Assembly (NCBI RefSeq): GCF_017068455.1
Contig: NZ_CP070608.1
Location: 2,461,488 to 2,525,487, forward strand
DNA length: 64,000 nt
Source: Fulvivirga lutea
Lineage (GTDB): Bacteria; Bacteroidota; Bacteroidia; Cytophagales; Cyclobacteriaceae
Direction: 5' to 3'
Shown in pieces: positions 44,739-53,402 of this stretch. The stretch's first letter is position 1, and each line of letters begins with the position of its first letter. Made by a program: the position numbers and the translations under genes. Under the pieces are notes generated by a model. It searched no databases, was not told where the DNA came from, and was given only the letters and a program-made list of their open reading frames with translations.

Positions 44739-46111
44739 TATTCCGCTCTATAGGTTGTTAACCATTTTTTATGGCCCCAGGTGTCTTTTATTGTTGTTAA
44801 ATCAATTGATGGATCTATAAGCAATTTTGCTGGCCGTGCATTTAGTGTTACCAATACCTCAGCTCTAACTATTGGATTTTTCATACCCTCTGACTTAAAA
44901 TGCTCTTCCAAATTGTGAGCGAATTGCAGAATTAAGTCAGGCTGCATGGCCATCTGTTTTTCCTGGTGCGAATTTAAAAATTGATGGTTAATAACTGAAC
45001 CTTCTCGTCCATTTTCACCGTCTTTTACGAAGAAAGTTGCAGTACCAGCTTTTTCCATCAGCATCACTCGCCAGGAAAACCTGTAGCCTTCTTCCGTCCA
45101 AAATATATTGCCCGGGTAAAGTATGTATCTCCATGGAAAAATGATTTGAAATAAGAAAAATAGAACTAAAAAGTAAGTGAGTGAGTAGTGGACTCTTAAA
45201 GATTGTTTTTTGAATTGATGATCGGCATTAAATGAAATAGTTGTATCAGAAAATAAACCACCTATAGTCTTGATAAGTCGCTCATGAAATGAAGGTGAAA
45301 AGAATATTGTGACAGCAAAAATCATAACAATAGGGAACACACCAATTTGAAACAACAGCCCTGTTAGTGTATGGAAAATTATAACGGCTACATATGCTAA
45401 CCACCTTGTCTTTTTATAAAGAAGACCGAATACAATAAAAGTGTCAAAAAACATACCTATCCAACTAAATAGGTATGCAGTAAATTTATATTGAAAGATT
45501 GGACCAATAATGGGAATTCCTGTTTTTGCTGGTAGCCAGATGGAAAGAGGCAAAGCTTTAATGAGCCAATCATAATTTATTTTTGCTAAGCCTGCATAGA
45601 TGTAAACAATGGCAATTTGAAGTTTAAAAATTAGAATCATCCATCTAGGAACCTGGCTCAGAGATAACTCAGGTTTTCTCTTAACATCCAGCGAGAAAAA
45701 TCGATTGGCTGGGACAAGAATGAAAAGAAAGGCCACTATGCTGACGAAGTAATAGTGATTTAAGTAATAGGTGATGTCAATAAGTTCTACATATGTGAAG
45801 CACAGAAAAAAAATGATTGCAGATATTCTGTAGAATAACCCCAGCGTAATACCCAGGCAGGCAAATGCCATGATTGCAAAAACTGTGTACATTCCCAATC
45901 GCCCAAGGGGTTGTACCCAATCAAAACCGTAGTAACTAAAATGGAGTAGGGGATCCACCAACTGAGTATCTACCCATCCCATCCAAACATAGCGGATAGT
46001 ACTAAAAAGCATCAGTAAGCCAAACACAATTCTAAAAACAACCAATGGGGCAATCGAAGTCGGTTGCCCCATATAATTGATGATATTGCGATATGTTAGC
46101 ATACCTGCCAT
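44738..46111 (-). CDS. HTTM domain membrane protein (vitamin K-dependent carboxylase-like)
   Basis: A 457-residue protein with at least nine hydrophobic helices in the first 320 residues and a soluble C-terminal domain. Segments matching the HTTM/VKG-carboxylase family are LIDITYYLNHYYFVSIVAFLFILVPANRFFSLDV, LQIAIVYIYAGLAKINYDWL and IFHTLTGLLFQIGVFPIVMI; later FPWRYILYPGNIFWTEEGYRFSWRVMLMEK resembles the family too. In animals the family gamma-carboxylates Glu using vitamin K; the bacterial role is unproven. A modifying function on the imelysin or DUF4856 partner is a guess. Seven bases after the imelysin gene. Confidence 0.88.
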   Translation of the reverse strand: MAGMLTYRNIINYMGQPTSIAPLVVFRIVFGLLMLFSTIRYVWMGWVDTQLVDPLLHFSYYGFDWVQPLGRLGMYTVFAIMAFACLGITLGLFYRISAIIFFLCFTYVELIDITYYLNHYYFVSIVAFLFILVPANRFFSLDVKRKPELSLSQVPRWMILIFKLQIAIVYIYAGLAKINYDWLIKALPLSIWLPAKTGIPIIGPIFQYKFTAYLFSWIGMFFDTFIVFGLLYKKTRWLAYVAVIIFHTLTGLLFQIGVFPIVMIFAVTIFFSPSFHERLIKTIGGLFSDTTISFNADHQFKKQSLRVHYSLTYFLVLFFLFQIIFPWRYILYPGNIFWTEEGYRFSWRVMLMEKAGTATFFVKDGENGREGSVINHQFLNSHQEKQMAMQPDLILQFAHNLEEHFKSEGMKNPIVRAEVLVTLNARPAKLLIDPSIDLTTIKDTWGHKKWLTTYRAE

Positions 46112-46118
46112 TTACTAT

Positions 46119-47228
46119 TTAATCTCCGTCTCCTGAATTAAATGTGATACTTATCCCTAGTAGTGAACTCATTGAGCTTTTAAAATTGGCGGTATTTGCT
46201 TGTAATAAATTGGCCAATGTCACTAGCTCTTGGGCCTCTATATTATTCGACAATCTACCTTGTGGTAAATTTGTTATCGCATTATCGATAGCATCAATTG
46301 CTGATTGGGTAGAAATGACAAGTGCTTCACCACCTTCAACTGATTTCAAGTACTCATCAAAACCTGTTAATTCTGTGCCGCTTCTAGACTTTCCTAAATA
46401 AATATTTTTGGAATTATTGAAGTGTTCTACGATTAAATCTCTGCTGATACCACTGTATAACGCTTCTACCAACGACCCGTCAGCACTATTTTGACCAGCT
46501 GATAATCCGGCAGGTAGTTCAACTTTGAAGTTTTTTAGATTCTCATAATCTTTCACAAATTCATTGTATAGCTGAGACACTGCACTACCGGCTGAAGTGC
46601 TGTTGTCAGTAGTAAATTCTTCAAAATAACCACCGTTCCATTCGTTAACTATGTTATCAAACGTGATCTTTAATTCATCTACGAGAAGAAGTAAATAATC
46701 AATTCGATTTTGATCGAATGCCGCAACTAGCTCTTCATCGCTTTGGCCGTTGCCATAAATAAGGTATTCAATGGCAAAGAAACCTCTAACATCGCGGTCG
46801 AAGCTTGCCTCAAGGTTGAAGTCTGGGTTCAGCATATTAGCTTCCACTTGAGCTTCATCCACTGGAAATACGCCTAGCACGGTTGCATAAGGGCCTAGTG
46901 GCAGACTCGCGGGGCCAAAGCCAAAGGCAGAGCAATGTTGATGATCAGTAACTGCCTGTACCCACGCCAGCCTCAAGCTCTGCAAATTTGCTACCGTTGC
47001 ATTAGCACTAAATTCATCAGCTTCAGCGGATAATTGATTTACGCTGGTTTGTAATGCTTGAAAATTGGGTACGATTAAATTAGTAGCTAAACTAGAAAGC
47101 ATAGCTGTTCTATCGAAGTTATTGGATGTAGATGACACCTCATCATCACCACATGCAGACAATTGAATTAAACCTATGAGTGCCAAACCAACTGCTGCTA
47201 ATTTCAAATATTTTCTATTTCTATTCAT
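46119..47228 (-). CDS. imelysin-like (IrpA/M75) lipoprotein
   Basis: A 369-residue lipoprotein with the lipobox Cys in IQLSACGDDE (residue 26). Imelysin core helices are visible: SLRLAWVQAVTDHQHCSAFGFGP, RDVRGFFAIEYLIYGNGQSDEE, and DYENLKNFKVELPAGLSAGQ. The family motif GxHxxE is here GFFAIE: the His is replaced by Phe while the Glu is kept. Imelysin-like proteins are iron-regulated surface or periplasmic proteins, thought to bind iron or iron complexes. Set between the DUF4856 and HTTM genes. Confidence 0.9.
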   Translation of the reverse strand: MNRNRKYLKLAAVGLALIGLIQLSACGDDEVSSTSNNFDRTAMLSSLATNLIVPNFQALQTSVNQLSAEADEFSANATVANLQSLRLAWVQAVTDHQHCSAFGFGPASLPLGPYATVLGVFPVDEAQVEANMLNPDFNLEASFDRDVRGFFAIEYLIYGNGQSDEELVAAFDQNRIDYLLLLVDELKITFDNIVNEWNGGYFEEFTTDNSTSAGSAVSQLYNEFVKDYENLKNFKVELPAGLSAGQNSADGSLVEALYSGISRDLIVEHFNNSKNIYLGKSRSGTELTGFDEYLKSVEGGEALVISTQSAIDAIDNAITNLPQGRLSNNIEAQELVTLANLLQANTANFKSSMSSLLGISITFNSGDGD

Positions 47229-47243
47229 ATGTCTTTTTATGCT

Positions 47244-47276
47244 GAAAACCTTACCCTTAAGAAAGGCAAGGTTTTC
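47244..47276 (-). other. intercistronic hairpin between DUF4856 and imelysin genes
   Basis: On the minus strand GAAAACCTTGCC pairs with GGTAAGGTTTTC (12 bp, one G-T wobble) around a 9-base loop; plus positions 47244-47255 and 47265-47276. No T-run follows, so full termination is unlikely. It lies in the only gap of the operon longer than ten bases and may set the ratio of the first product to the rest. Confidence 0.6.
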
Positions 47277-47301
47277 ATATTAGTTTAACTCTATAATTTT
47301 C

Positions 47302-48387
47302 CTACTCAGGGTTATTCACAAAGAAGGTATTTACCTCCGCATCAGTGAATCCATAAATAGTTTGAATGTCATCTATAATCTGATCCAGATTTGCAATTAA
47401 GTTAGCTTCATTCAAGAAACGGTAACTTTCAGGAGTCTCACCATCCGGAGCTAATAATAATTCAAGTATTGAATCGATTTGACTATCAGTAATGAGTTTG
47501 TTGCTAACGCCTTTAAAACCATGGGCAAATGCTACACCTTCAGCATAAGCATGTAGCGCGTCTCCTAAAGCTGCTTCATCTGAACCTGCATTTTGTAATT
47601 GAGTTTTAGTTGAATTACAATAGAAAATTACTGTTGCAAAGTTTGATTTCTCCCAAGCCATTAAATAATCGGCTATAGCCTGATCTCTTTCTGCGTTAAA
47701 TGCAGAACCACCTTCTATAGCTGCTTTTGCCGTGATTAATGCAGTTTTTATGTCATAGAAGAATCCTGTTTCTGTTAATTGATTTGATCTTCTTACAGAA
47801 TAAGTAGCCGCAGCAGTAGCTGTTTCCGGGTTAAAAGAAGCGTCTGTTCCATGGATAGCAACAAGTTTATCTATGGCGGAGCTATTTGATAAGTCACCTT
47901 CGATAACTGACAGTGCATGATTATAAAGAGCTGCACCGAATGATCCTTTTTGAACCATTTGCTCTAATTCCAATCCGTTTTCATCTAATAACCTTGTTCC
48001 CAATAGTCCACCTTCTTCATCAATTGCAGGTGTCCCGCTGCCTGGATTTTGAAATGCATCATCATCATTGGCTGACTTTACAAGTTCAACCAACCAGTCT
48101 TGAACTTTAGTTCTATAACCAGGCAGTGTTACTGCAGAAAGATTGCTCGGATATGAAATATCAGCAACTGGTGTTGCACCTTGAGCGTTGGCCTCTGCAT
48201 CGTTTGCCGCACTAGTCATTACTCCTAATTCTGTAACAACTGTGTTTTCAGCAGTAGTGTTAGCAGCAAAAGAAGTTGACGAATACGAAGTAGGTATAGT
48301 CAATTGTACAGCTGGATCATCATCATCTTCGCAGCCGAATGTAAAAATAGAAATAGCTAGTAAAGCATTCAGTAACTTTTTCTTCAT
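47302..48387 (-). CDS. DUF4856 family lipoprotein
   Basis: A 361-residue lipoprotein with the lipobox Cys in FTFGCEDDDD (residue 19). It carries the DUF4856 features: YSSTSFAANTTAENTVVTEL near the N-terminus and a helical body with QMVQKGSFGAALYNHAL, LTETGFFYDIKTALITAKAAI and HAYAEGVAFAHGFKGVSN. I chose ATG at 48387, directly before the Lys-rich signal peptide; a reading from 48438 adds 17 residues. The family regularly accompanies imelysin genes in Bacteroidota, and its fold may be similar. First gene of the imelysin/HTTM/TonB-receptor operon. Confidence 0.88.
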   Translation of the reverse strand: MKKKLLNALLAISIFTFGCEDDDDPAVQLTIPTSYSSTSFAANTTAENTVVTELGVMTSAANDAEANAQGATPVADISYPSNLSAVTLPGYRTKVQDWLVELVKSANDDDAFQNPGSGTPAIDEEGGLLGTRLLDENGLELEQMVQKGSFGAALYNHALSVIEGDLSNSSAIDKLVAIHGTDASFNPETATAAATYSVRRSNQLTETGFFYDIKTALITAKAAIEGGSAFNAERDQAIADYLMAWEKSNFATVIFYCNSTKTQLQNAGSDEAALGDALHAYAEGVAFAHGFKGVSNKLITDSQIDSILELLLAPDGETPESYRFLNEANLIANLDQIIDDIQTIYGFTDAEVNTFFVNNPE

Positions 48388-48452
48388 TGGTGTATATTTT
48401 ATGTTTTGTTTTAAACTATGTGTGCAAATAAAATACACTTCAATCAGTATTG

Positions 48453-48469
48453 TTTAGAAAAAGTCTAAA
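48453..48469 (-). promoter_or_regulatory. 17-bp palindrome, iron-box site D (DUF4856/imelysin operon)
   Basis: TTTAGA-AAAAG-TCTAAA. On the minus strand it directly follows TATTTTTA, a one-base variant of the -7 consensus (plus 48470-48477), and lies 65 bases before the operon start codon. Confidence 0.68.
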
Positions 48470-48481
48470 TAAAAATAAAAA

Positions 48482-48497
48482 TCACTAGAAGTAGTGA
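48482..48497 (-). promoter_or_regulatory. TCACTA-N4-TAGTGA palindrome after the response regulator gene
   Basis: TCACTAGAAGTAGTGA, sharing its two arms exactly with the palindrome upstream of the siderophore receptor (41006-41021). It begins three bases after the regulator stop codon on the minus strand and is followed by TTTTTATTTTT, so it can also be read as a weak terminator of that gene. Both readings are open. Confidence 0.45.
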
Positions 48498-48500
48498 GGC

Positions 48501-49130
48501 CTACGTATCGATTAGGCCAATTTCGTGTGCATAAGCAACCAGCTGCGTAGGTGATTTTAGACGTAATTTCTTGAGAATATTTTTCCTATGCGAGTTCACT
48601 GTATGCACGCTTATAAAGAGTTCATCGGCTATATCAGCGGTTCTATAACCCTTCGCAATTAACTGAATTACTTCTAATTCCCGATTACTTAAATCTGCAG
48701 GTTCACAGTCATCAGGGTTATTACCTTCAATGTGCGATAGCATTTCCAATACTCTGTTGCAATAGAATCTGTTGCCATCTGATATTACATTAATAGCTGA
48801 AAGAATTTCGTCAGAATCGCAATCTTTAGTTAAATACCCTTTTACCCCTTGAGATATCATACTCTTAATTCTACTCTTTTCTCTATCAGCAGAAATTATT
48901 AATAACCTGTCGGCATAATCTTTAAGTAGTAAATCTCTGAAATCTGCCTTTTCTTGTACCGTATAAGGTTCTAAATAATCGGTTATTATTATTTTGTATT
49001 TATCTAATTGCTCCACTGTTGAAATGCTTTCGTGCATATCCAAATCCAGTATGTCTACATTGTCAAGTAGGTGGAATAATCCGTTTCTGGTCAGAAATTG
49101 AGGATCGAGAATTAGAATAGGTACTTTCAA
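48501..49130 (-). CDS. NarL/LuxR-type response regulator with a degenerate receiver
   Basis: A 209-residue regulator. Residues 1-120 are receiver-like: ILILDPQFL keeps only one residue of the usual acidic pair, IIITDYLEPY has a candidate phosphorylation Asp, and VKGYLTKDC has the conserved Lys. Residues about 140-205 are the LuxR helix-turn-helix domain (LSNRELEVIQLIAKGYRTADIADELFISVHTVNSHRKNILKKL). No histidine kinase adjoins it. It is controlled by an iron-box site and lies just upstream of the DUF4856/imelysin operon, so it likely helps control iron acquisition, perhaps without phosphorylation. Confidence 0.88.
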   Translation of the reverse strand: MKVPILILDPQFLTRNGLFHLLDNVDILDLDMHESISTVEQLDKYKIIITDYLEPYTVQEKADFRDLLLKDYADRLLIISADREKSRIKSMISQGVKGYLTKDCDSDEILSAINVISDGNRFYCNRVLEMLSHIEGNNPDDCEPADLSNRELEVIQLIAKGYRTADIADELFISVHTVNSHRKNILKKLRLKSPTQLVAYAHEIGLIDT

Positions 49131-49140
49131 TCTATATTAA

Positions 49141-49157
49141 TTTAGATTAATTCTAAA
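49141..49157 (-). promoter_or_regulatory. 17-bp palindrome, iron-box site E (response regulator)
   Basis: TTTAGA-TTAAT-TCTAAA, a perfect palindrome outside the central base. On the minus strand it directly follows the -7 element and ends ten bases before the regulator start codon. Confidence 0.7.
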
Positions 49158-49165
49158 CAAATATA
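49158..49165 (-). promoter_or_regulatory. -7 promoter element of the response regulator gene
   Basis: Minus-strand TATATTTG, an exact TAnnTTTG match, immediately followed by site E. Confidence 0.6.
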
Positions 49166-49300
49166 ATTATTGGCGCTACTATCATGAAATTTTTGCTTCT
49201 AAAATTTAGATTATTCCATTTTTGACCAAGAATATGGACTATAACTTTACTTTCTAACCGTGTGTTAGTAACTATGATAAAAGTCTTTAACTAAAAAATC

Positions 49301-51481
49301 ATGTCCAAAACCATAATTGTCTCAAACAGATTACCAGTAAAAGTTCTCAAGAAAAATGATGGTGAATTAGTCTATAAACCCAGCGAAGGTGGACTAGCCA
49401 CAGGATTGGGGTCAATTTATAAAAAGGGTAATAATCTATGGGTTGGTTGGCCAGGACGTTTTTTTAAGAAAAAGGACAAAAAACTTGAGGCAAAGAAGAA
49501 GCTAGAATCTCAAAATATGAAACCTGTGTTTCTTGCTCAGGAAGAAATTACACTTTATTACGAGGGATTTAGTAATGAAACGCTATGGCCTAATTTTCAT
49601 TATTTCAATCAATATGCGCTATATAGAAAATCTTATTGGGATGCCTATGAAAAGGTAAACCAGAAATTTTGCGATGAAATTTTAAGCGAATTGGAACCCG
49701 GTGATAAAGTTTGGGTTCATGACTATCAGCTCATGCTTGTGCCCCAAATGATAAGGGAAAGGAAACCAGATGTAAGTGTTGGCTTTTTCTTGCACATACC
49801 ATTTCCATCATTTGAGGTGTTTAGATTATTGCCCTGGAGAAGGCAATTGTTGGATGGCGTTCTTGGTAGTGATTTGATCGGTTTTCATACGTATGATGAC
49901 ATGCGCCACTTTTTGAGTGCCGTAAGTAGAATATGCTATATCAGTAACCACCATGGTCAGATACAAAAAGATAGACGCACTGTTGTTACCGATTCTTTTC
50001 CAATAGGAATTGATTATGACAAATATGCGAGCCAGGCAGCCCACCCGGAAACTCTCAAGAGAGAAGTTGAATACAGAACATCTCTGGGAGATCAAAAGCT
50101 GATACTCTCTATTGATAGGTTGGATTACTCAAAAGGTATTCCCGCAAGACTTCAAATATTTGATATTTTCTTGAAGAAATATCCGCAGTATCAAGGTAAG
50201 GTTTCATTAATGATGGTAGTAGTACCTTCACGAGATAGTGTTGAAAAGTATAAGGATTTAAAAGAAGAAGTGGATTTGCTTGTAGGGCGAATCAATGGAA
50301 AATATGGAACTGTTAATTGGACTCCGATTCATTATTTCTATAGATCTTTTCCTTTAGAGGATTTATCGGCATTTTACAGAATGGCAGATGTAGCTATGGT
50401 TACGCCTATGCGCGATGGAATGAATCTCGTGTGTAAGGAATATGTAGCCAGTAAGTTGGACCAAACGGGAGTATTGATTTTAAGTGAAATGGCCGGAGCA
50501 AGTAAGGAGTTATCTGACGCCTTAATTGTTAACCCAAATGATAAACATCAGGTTGTTGATGCTATATATAGGGCATTAACAATGACCGAGGAAGAACAGA
50601 AGAAGCACATTTCTATTATGCAGAAAACCCTGAAGAAGTTTAATATTCATCATTGGGTGAGCTTGTTTTTGGGTAAACTGGATGATGTAACCCGTAAGCG
50701 AGATGAATTAGCTACTAAGGTGGTGGATAAAAAAACTCAAAACTCAATTGTTAAGGCCTATGAATCCAATAATAAACGAATGTTGTTTCTCGACTATGAT
50801 GGAACACTCGTGGCCTTTGATAGCGATCCACAAGCTGTAAAACCGGGTAAAGCATTACTCAATATTTTGGATAAGCTTTCTTCTAATCCAAAAAACCAAG
50901 TGGTGATTATAAGTGGGAGAGATAGAACTACTCTTGAAAGCTGGCTAGGGCATTTGCCTGTAGATTTTATTGCTGAGCATGGCGTTTGGTTGAAGGATAA
51001 AGAAGGCGAGTGGCACATGGCTGAAGGTCTCGATAATAGTTGGAAAGATGAGATCAGAGATATCCTTGATATTTATGTAAATAAAACTCCCGGGTCTTTT
51101 ATCGAAGAGAAAGATTATTCATTGGTTTGGCATTACCGAAAAGTGGAAACTGGTCTTGGAGAGCTCAGAGCGCGTGAAATTATCAGTCATTTAAAATATT
51201 TGGCTGTAAATATGAATCTTCAGGTGCTGGAAGGTAATAAAGTGGTGGAGATTAAGAACATAGAAGTGAATAAGGGTAAAGCAGCTTCTAAATGGGTAAA
51301 CCATTACAAACCAGAATTTATTATGGCGCTTGGAGATGACTGGACCGATGAAGATACTTTTAAAGCACTACCTGACGATGCCTATACAATTAAGGTAGGC
51401 GATATCCATTCAGCTGCCAAGTATAGTGTCGAGAGCCCGGAAGTGGTAAGCAAGCTGCTTAACGAGCTTACAAAAAATTAG
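49301..51481 (+). CDS. otsAB: fused trehalose-6-phosphate synthase / trehalose-6-phosphatase
   Basis: A 726-residue bifunctional enzyme. Residues 1 to about 460 are a GT20 synthase ([78 protein letters not shown]). Residues about 490-726 are a HAD phosphatase with [15 protein letters not shown] near residue 497, [16 protein letters not shown] and [15 protein letters not shown]. It makes trehalose from UDP-glucose and glucose-6-phosphate for osmotic or desiccation protection. Fusion of both activities is common in Bacteroidota. Convergent with the GH15 gene; the two overlap by 14 bases at their 3' ends. Confidence 0.96.
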   Translation: MSKTIIVSNRLPVKVLKKNDGELVYKPSEGGLATGLGSIYKKGNNLWVGWPGRFFKKKDKKLEAKKKLESQNMKPVFLAQEEITLYYEGFSNETLWPNFHYFNQYALYRKSYWDAYEKVNQKFCDEILSELEPGDKVWVHDYQLMLVPQMIRERKPDVSVGFFLHIPFPSFEVFRLLPWRRQLLDGVLGSDLIGFHTYDDMRHFLSAVSRICYISNHHGQIQKDRRTVVTDSFPIGIDYDKYASQAAHPETLKREVEYRTSLGDQKLILSIDRLDYSKGIPARLQIFDIFLKKYPQYQGKVSLMMVVVPSRDSVEKYKDLKEEVDLLVGRINGKYGTVNWTPIHYFYRSFPLEDLSAFYRMADVAMVTPMRDGMNLVCKEYVASKLDQTGVLILSEMAGASKELSDALIVNPNDKHQVVDAIYRALTMTEEEQKKHISIMQKTLKKFNIHHWVSLFLGKLDDVTRKRDELATKVVDKKTQNSIVKAYESNNKRMLFLDYDGTLVAFDSDPQAVKPGKALLNILDKLSSNPKNQVVIISGRDRTTLESWLGHLPVDFIAEHGVWLKDKEGEWHMAEGLDNSWKDEIRDILDIYVNKTPGSFIEEKDYSLVWHYRKVETGLGELRAREIISHLKYLAVNMNLQVLEGNKVVEIKNIEVNKGKAASKWVNHYKPEFIMALGDDWTDEDTFKALPDDAYTIKVGDIHSAAKYSVESPEVVSKLLNELTKN

Positions 51482-53252
51482 GCTTGTCAAGCTTTCTACT
51501 TATTCTGTAGGCTGCATTCACCAAACCAACGTGACTGTAGGCCTGCGGGAAATTACCCCATTGGCTACCATTGGCTGCGTCTACATCTTCGCTTAATAGA
51601 CCAACATGGTTGCTATAAGAAACAAGCTGTTCAAAAGTCTTGATGGCTTCATCAACTCTACCTACACAGGTAAGAGCTTCTACATACCAAAATGCACAAA
51701 TCAAAAAAGTAGTCTCCGGTTCACCAAAATCATCTTTATGCTTATATCGGAAGAATAATCCCTCTTTAGTTTTAAGATCTTTTTCTAACGCTTTCAAGTG
51801 CTTTTTAGCAATATCAGAATTATGATCCAGGTAGTTCATCATAATTAGCTGTAAATCACTTGCATCCAGGTTTTTGGTACCAATAGCCTGAGTATAAACT
51901 CCTCTGTCTTTATCTAAGCAGGCTTCAATTTTATCTGAAGAAGCCTTGATCAGTTTATCGGCCAGTTTTTCAATGGATTTATCATTAAATGATTTGCCAA
52001 TTTTCTTCGCTGCCGATGCACCAGCCCAATGGAATAAATAAGTATAACTATGGTATTGAGCAAAGTTTCTAAATTCCCACAACCCTGCATCTGGTTCATC
52101 CATTAAATCCTCTATCTTCTTAAGAAGTGTTTTTATCAATTTTAAAGAGTCTGAGCGCTCAACATTGATAAATCGTTTGTCAGTGTATAAGGGAAGTAAG
52201 GAAACCAGAACTTGTCCGTACACATCATTTTGAACATGTGTGTAAGCCTGATTACCAACGCGTACCGGAGAATTTCCCTTGTAACCAGGCAGGTCTAGAA
52301 TAAGCTCATCAAGTGCCGTTTCGCCCGTAATACCATATAACGGTTGAAACCTGTCTTCAACTTTAACTGAAATATTTACGATATAGTTGAAATACCGCTC
52401 CAATTCTTCAAAGTGACCTATATTATTAAATGCAGTGAGTGTATAATAGGCATCCCGCATCCAACAATAGCGGTAATCCCAATTGCGGCCACTTCCATCA
52501 GCTTCCGGCAAGCTGGTTGTACCTGCAGCGATTATCGCACCAGTATCTTCATACTGGTGTATTTTTAAGGCTAATGCTGAGCGATTGATGTCGGCCTGAT
52601 GGAAATTGCTTACGCTAAGGTTCTTTACCCAGCCTCGCCAATAAAGCTTAGTTTTTTCCAGAAAAAGCTCACAAGTGCTCTTCAAAGGGGCTTCTAAAGG
52701 AGCTCCATAAGTAAGTACAAGATATTTAGTTTCATTAAGCACAATGGACTCACCGTTAATGATGTAGGCTAATGGAAAGTCTGTTGTGAGTCTTAGTTCT
52801 TTTTCGAGCCCTAAATATTCTATATGATTACTCGCCTCATATTGTTCAGGGTGAATTTTTCCGTAATCACCTACAGGCTTGCAACGTACTCTCACCCTCG
52901 GTGAACCTTCTAAAGGCTCTACCTTTCTGATAAGCATTAACGGCTTAAAATATCTATCAAACTGGTAAAACCTTGGGGCGAAATCTGTGATCCTATATTT
53001 GCCTTCCTCCGAAGTTATTTCTGTGCAAAGAATGTTGGTATTTTCTAAATAGCGCTGATCCGATTTTAAAATCTTATCATGAGGAAATAATGTAAACTCA
53101 CCGCCATTCTTATCATCTAATAGCTTTCCAAAAATAAAGCTGCTATCAAAGCGTGGCCAGCACATCCAATCGATACTTGAATTTTTATGTATGTGAGCCT
53201 GAAATGAACAGTTGCCAATGAGGCCATAATCGTAAGTATGTTTCTTTGCCAT
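51468..53252 (-). CDS. glycoside hydrolase family 15 protein (glucoamylase/trehalase-like)
   Basis: A 594-residue cytoplasmic GH15 enzyme. An N-terminal beta-sandwich domain (about 1-230, starting DYGLIGNCSFQAHIHKNSSIDWMCWPRFDS) precedes an (alpha/alpha)6 barrel with NWDYRYCWMRDAYYTLTAF near residue 257, YGITGETALDELILD and a late LLSEDVDAANGSQWGNFPQAYSHVGL, the expected catalytic region. Bacterial proteins of this branch are often annotated as glucoamylases, and some act on trehalose. The position beside the trehalose synthesis gene favours trehalose or glucan turnover. No signal peptide. Confidence 0.92.
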   Translation of the reverse strand: MAKKHTYDYGLIGNCSFQAHIHKNSSIDWMCWPRFDSSFIFGKLLDDKNGGEFTLFPHDKILKSDQRYLENTNILCTEITSEEGKYRITDFAPRFYQFDRYFKPLMLIRKVEPLEGSPRVRVRCKPVGDYGKIHPEQYEASNHIEYLGLEKELRLTTDFPLAYIINGESIVLNETKYLVLTYGAPLEAPLKSTCELFLEKTKLYWRGWVKNLSVSNFHQADINRSALALKIHQYEDTGAIIAAGTTSLPEADGSGRNWDYRYCWMRDAYYTLTAFNNIGHFEELERYFNYIVNISVKVEDRFQPLYGITGETALDELILDLPGYKGNSPVRVGNQAYTHVQNDVYGQVLVSLLPLYTDKRFINVERSDSLKLIKTLLKKIEDLMDEPDAGLWEFRNFAQYHSYTYLFHWAGASAAKKIGKSFNDKSIEKLADKLIKASSDKIEACLDKDRGVYTQAIGTKNLDASDLQLIMMNYLDHNSDIAKKHLKALEKDLKTKEGLFFRYKHKDDFGEPETTFLICAFWYVEALTCVGRVDEAIKTFEQLVSYSNHVGLLSEDVDAANGSQWGNFPQAYSHVGLVNAAYRISRKLDKPNFL

Positions 53253-53402
53253 AAGATTTAAAATTACGCCAATGGAGTAGGGGATGCAAGCCTAATTTTA
53301 TCGATTAAGGCAGATACATCACTCCAAGTTCATTTGAGTTAATTTAAATCGTTTGAATGACTAAGGCAATAATTAACTTTTTACTGTTTAAGTAAATAAT
53401 CT

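Noticed and set aside
37159-49138. The iron region as a horizontally acquired island
   Set aside because: No integrase, transposase, tRNA gene or flanking repeats were seen, and base composition looks like the surroundings by eye.
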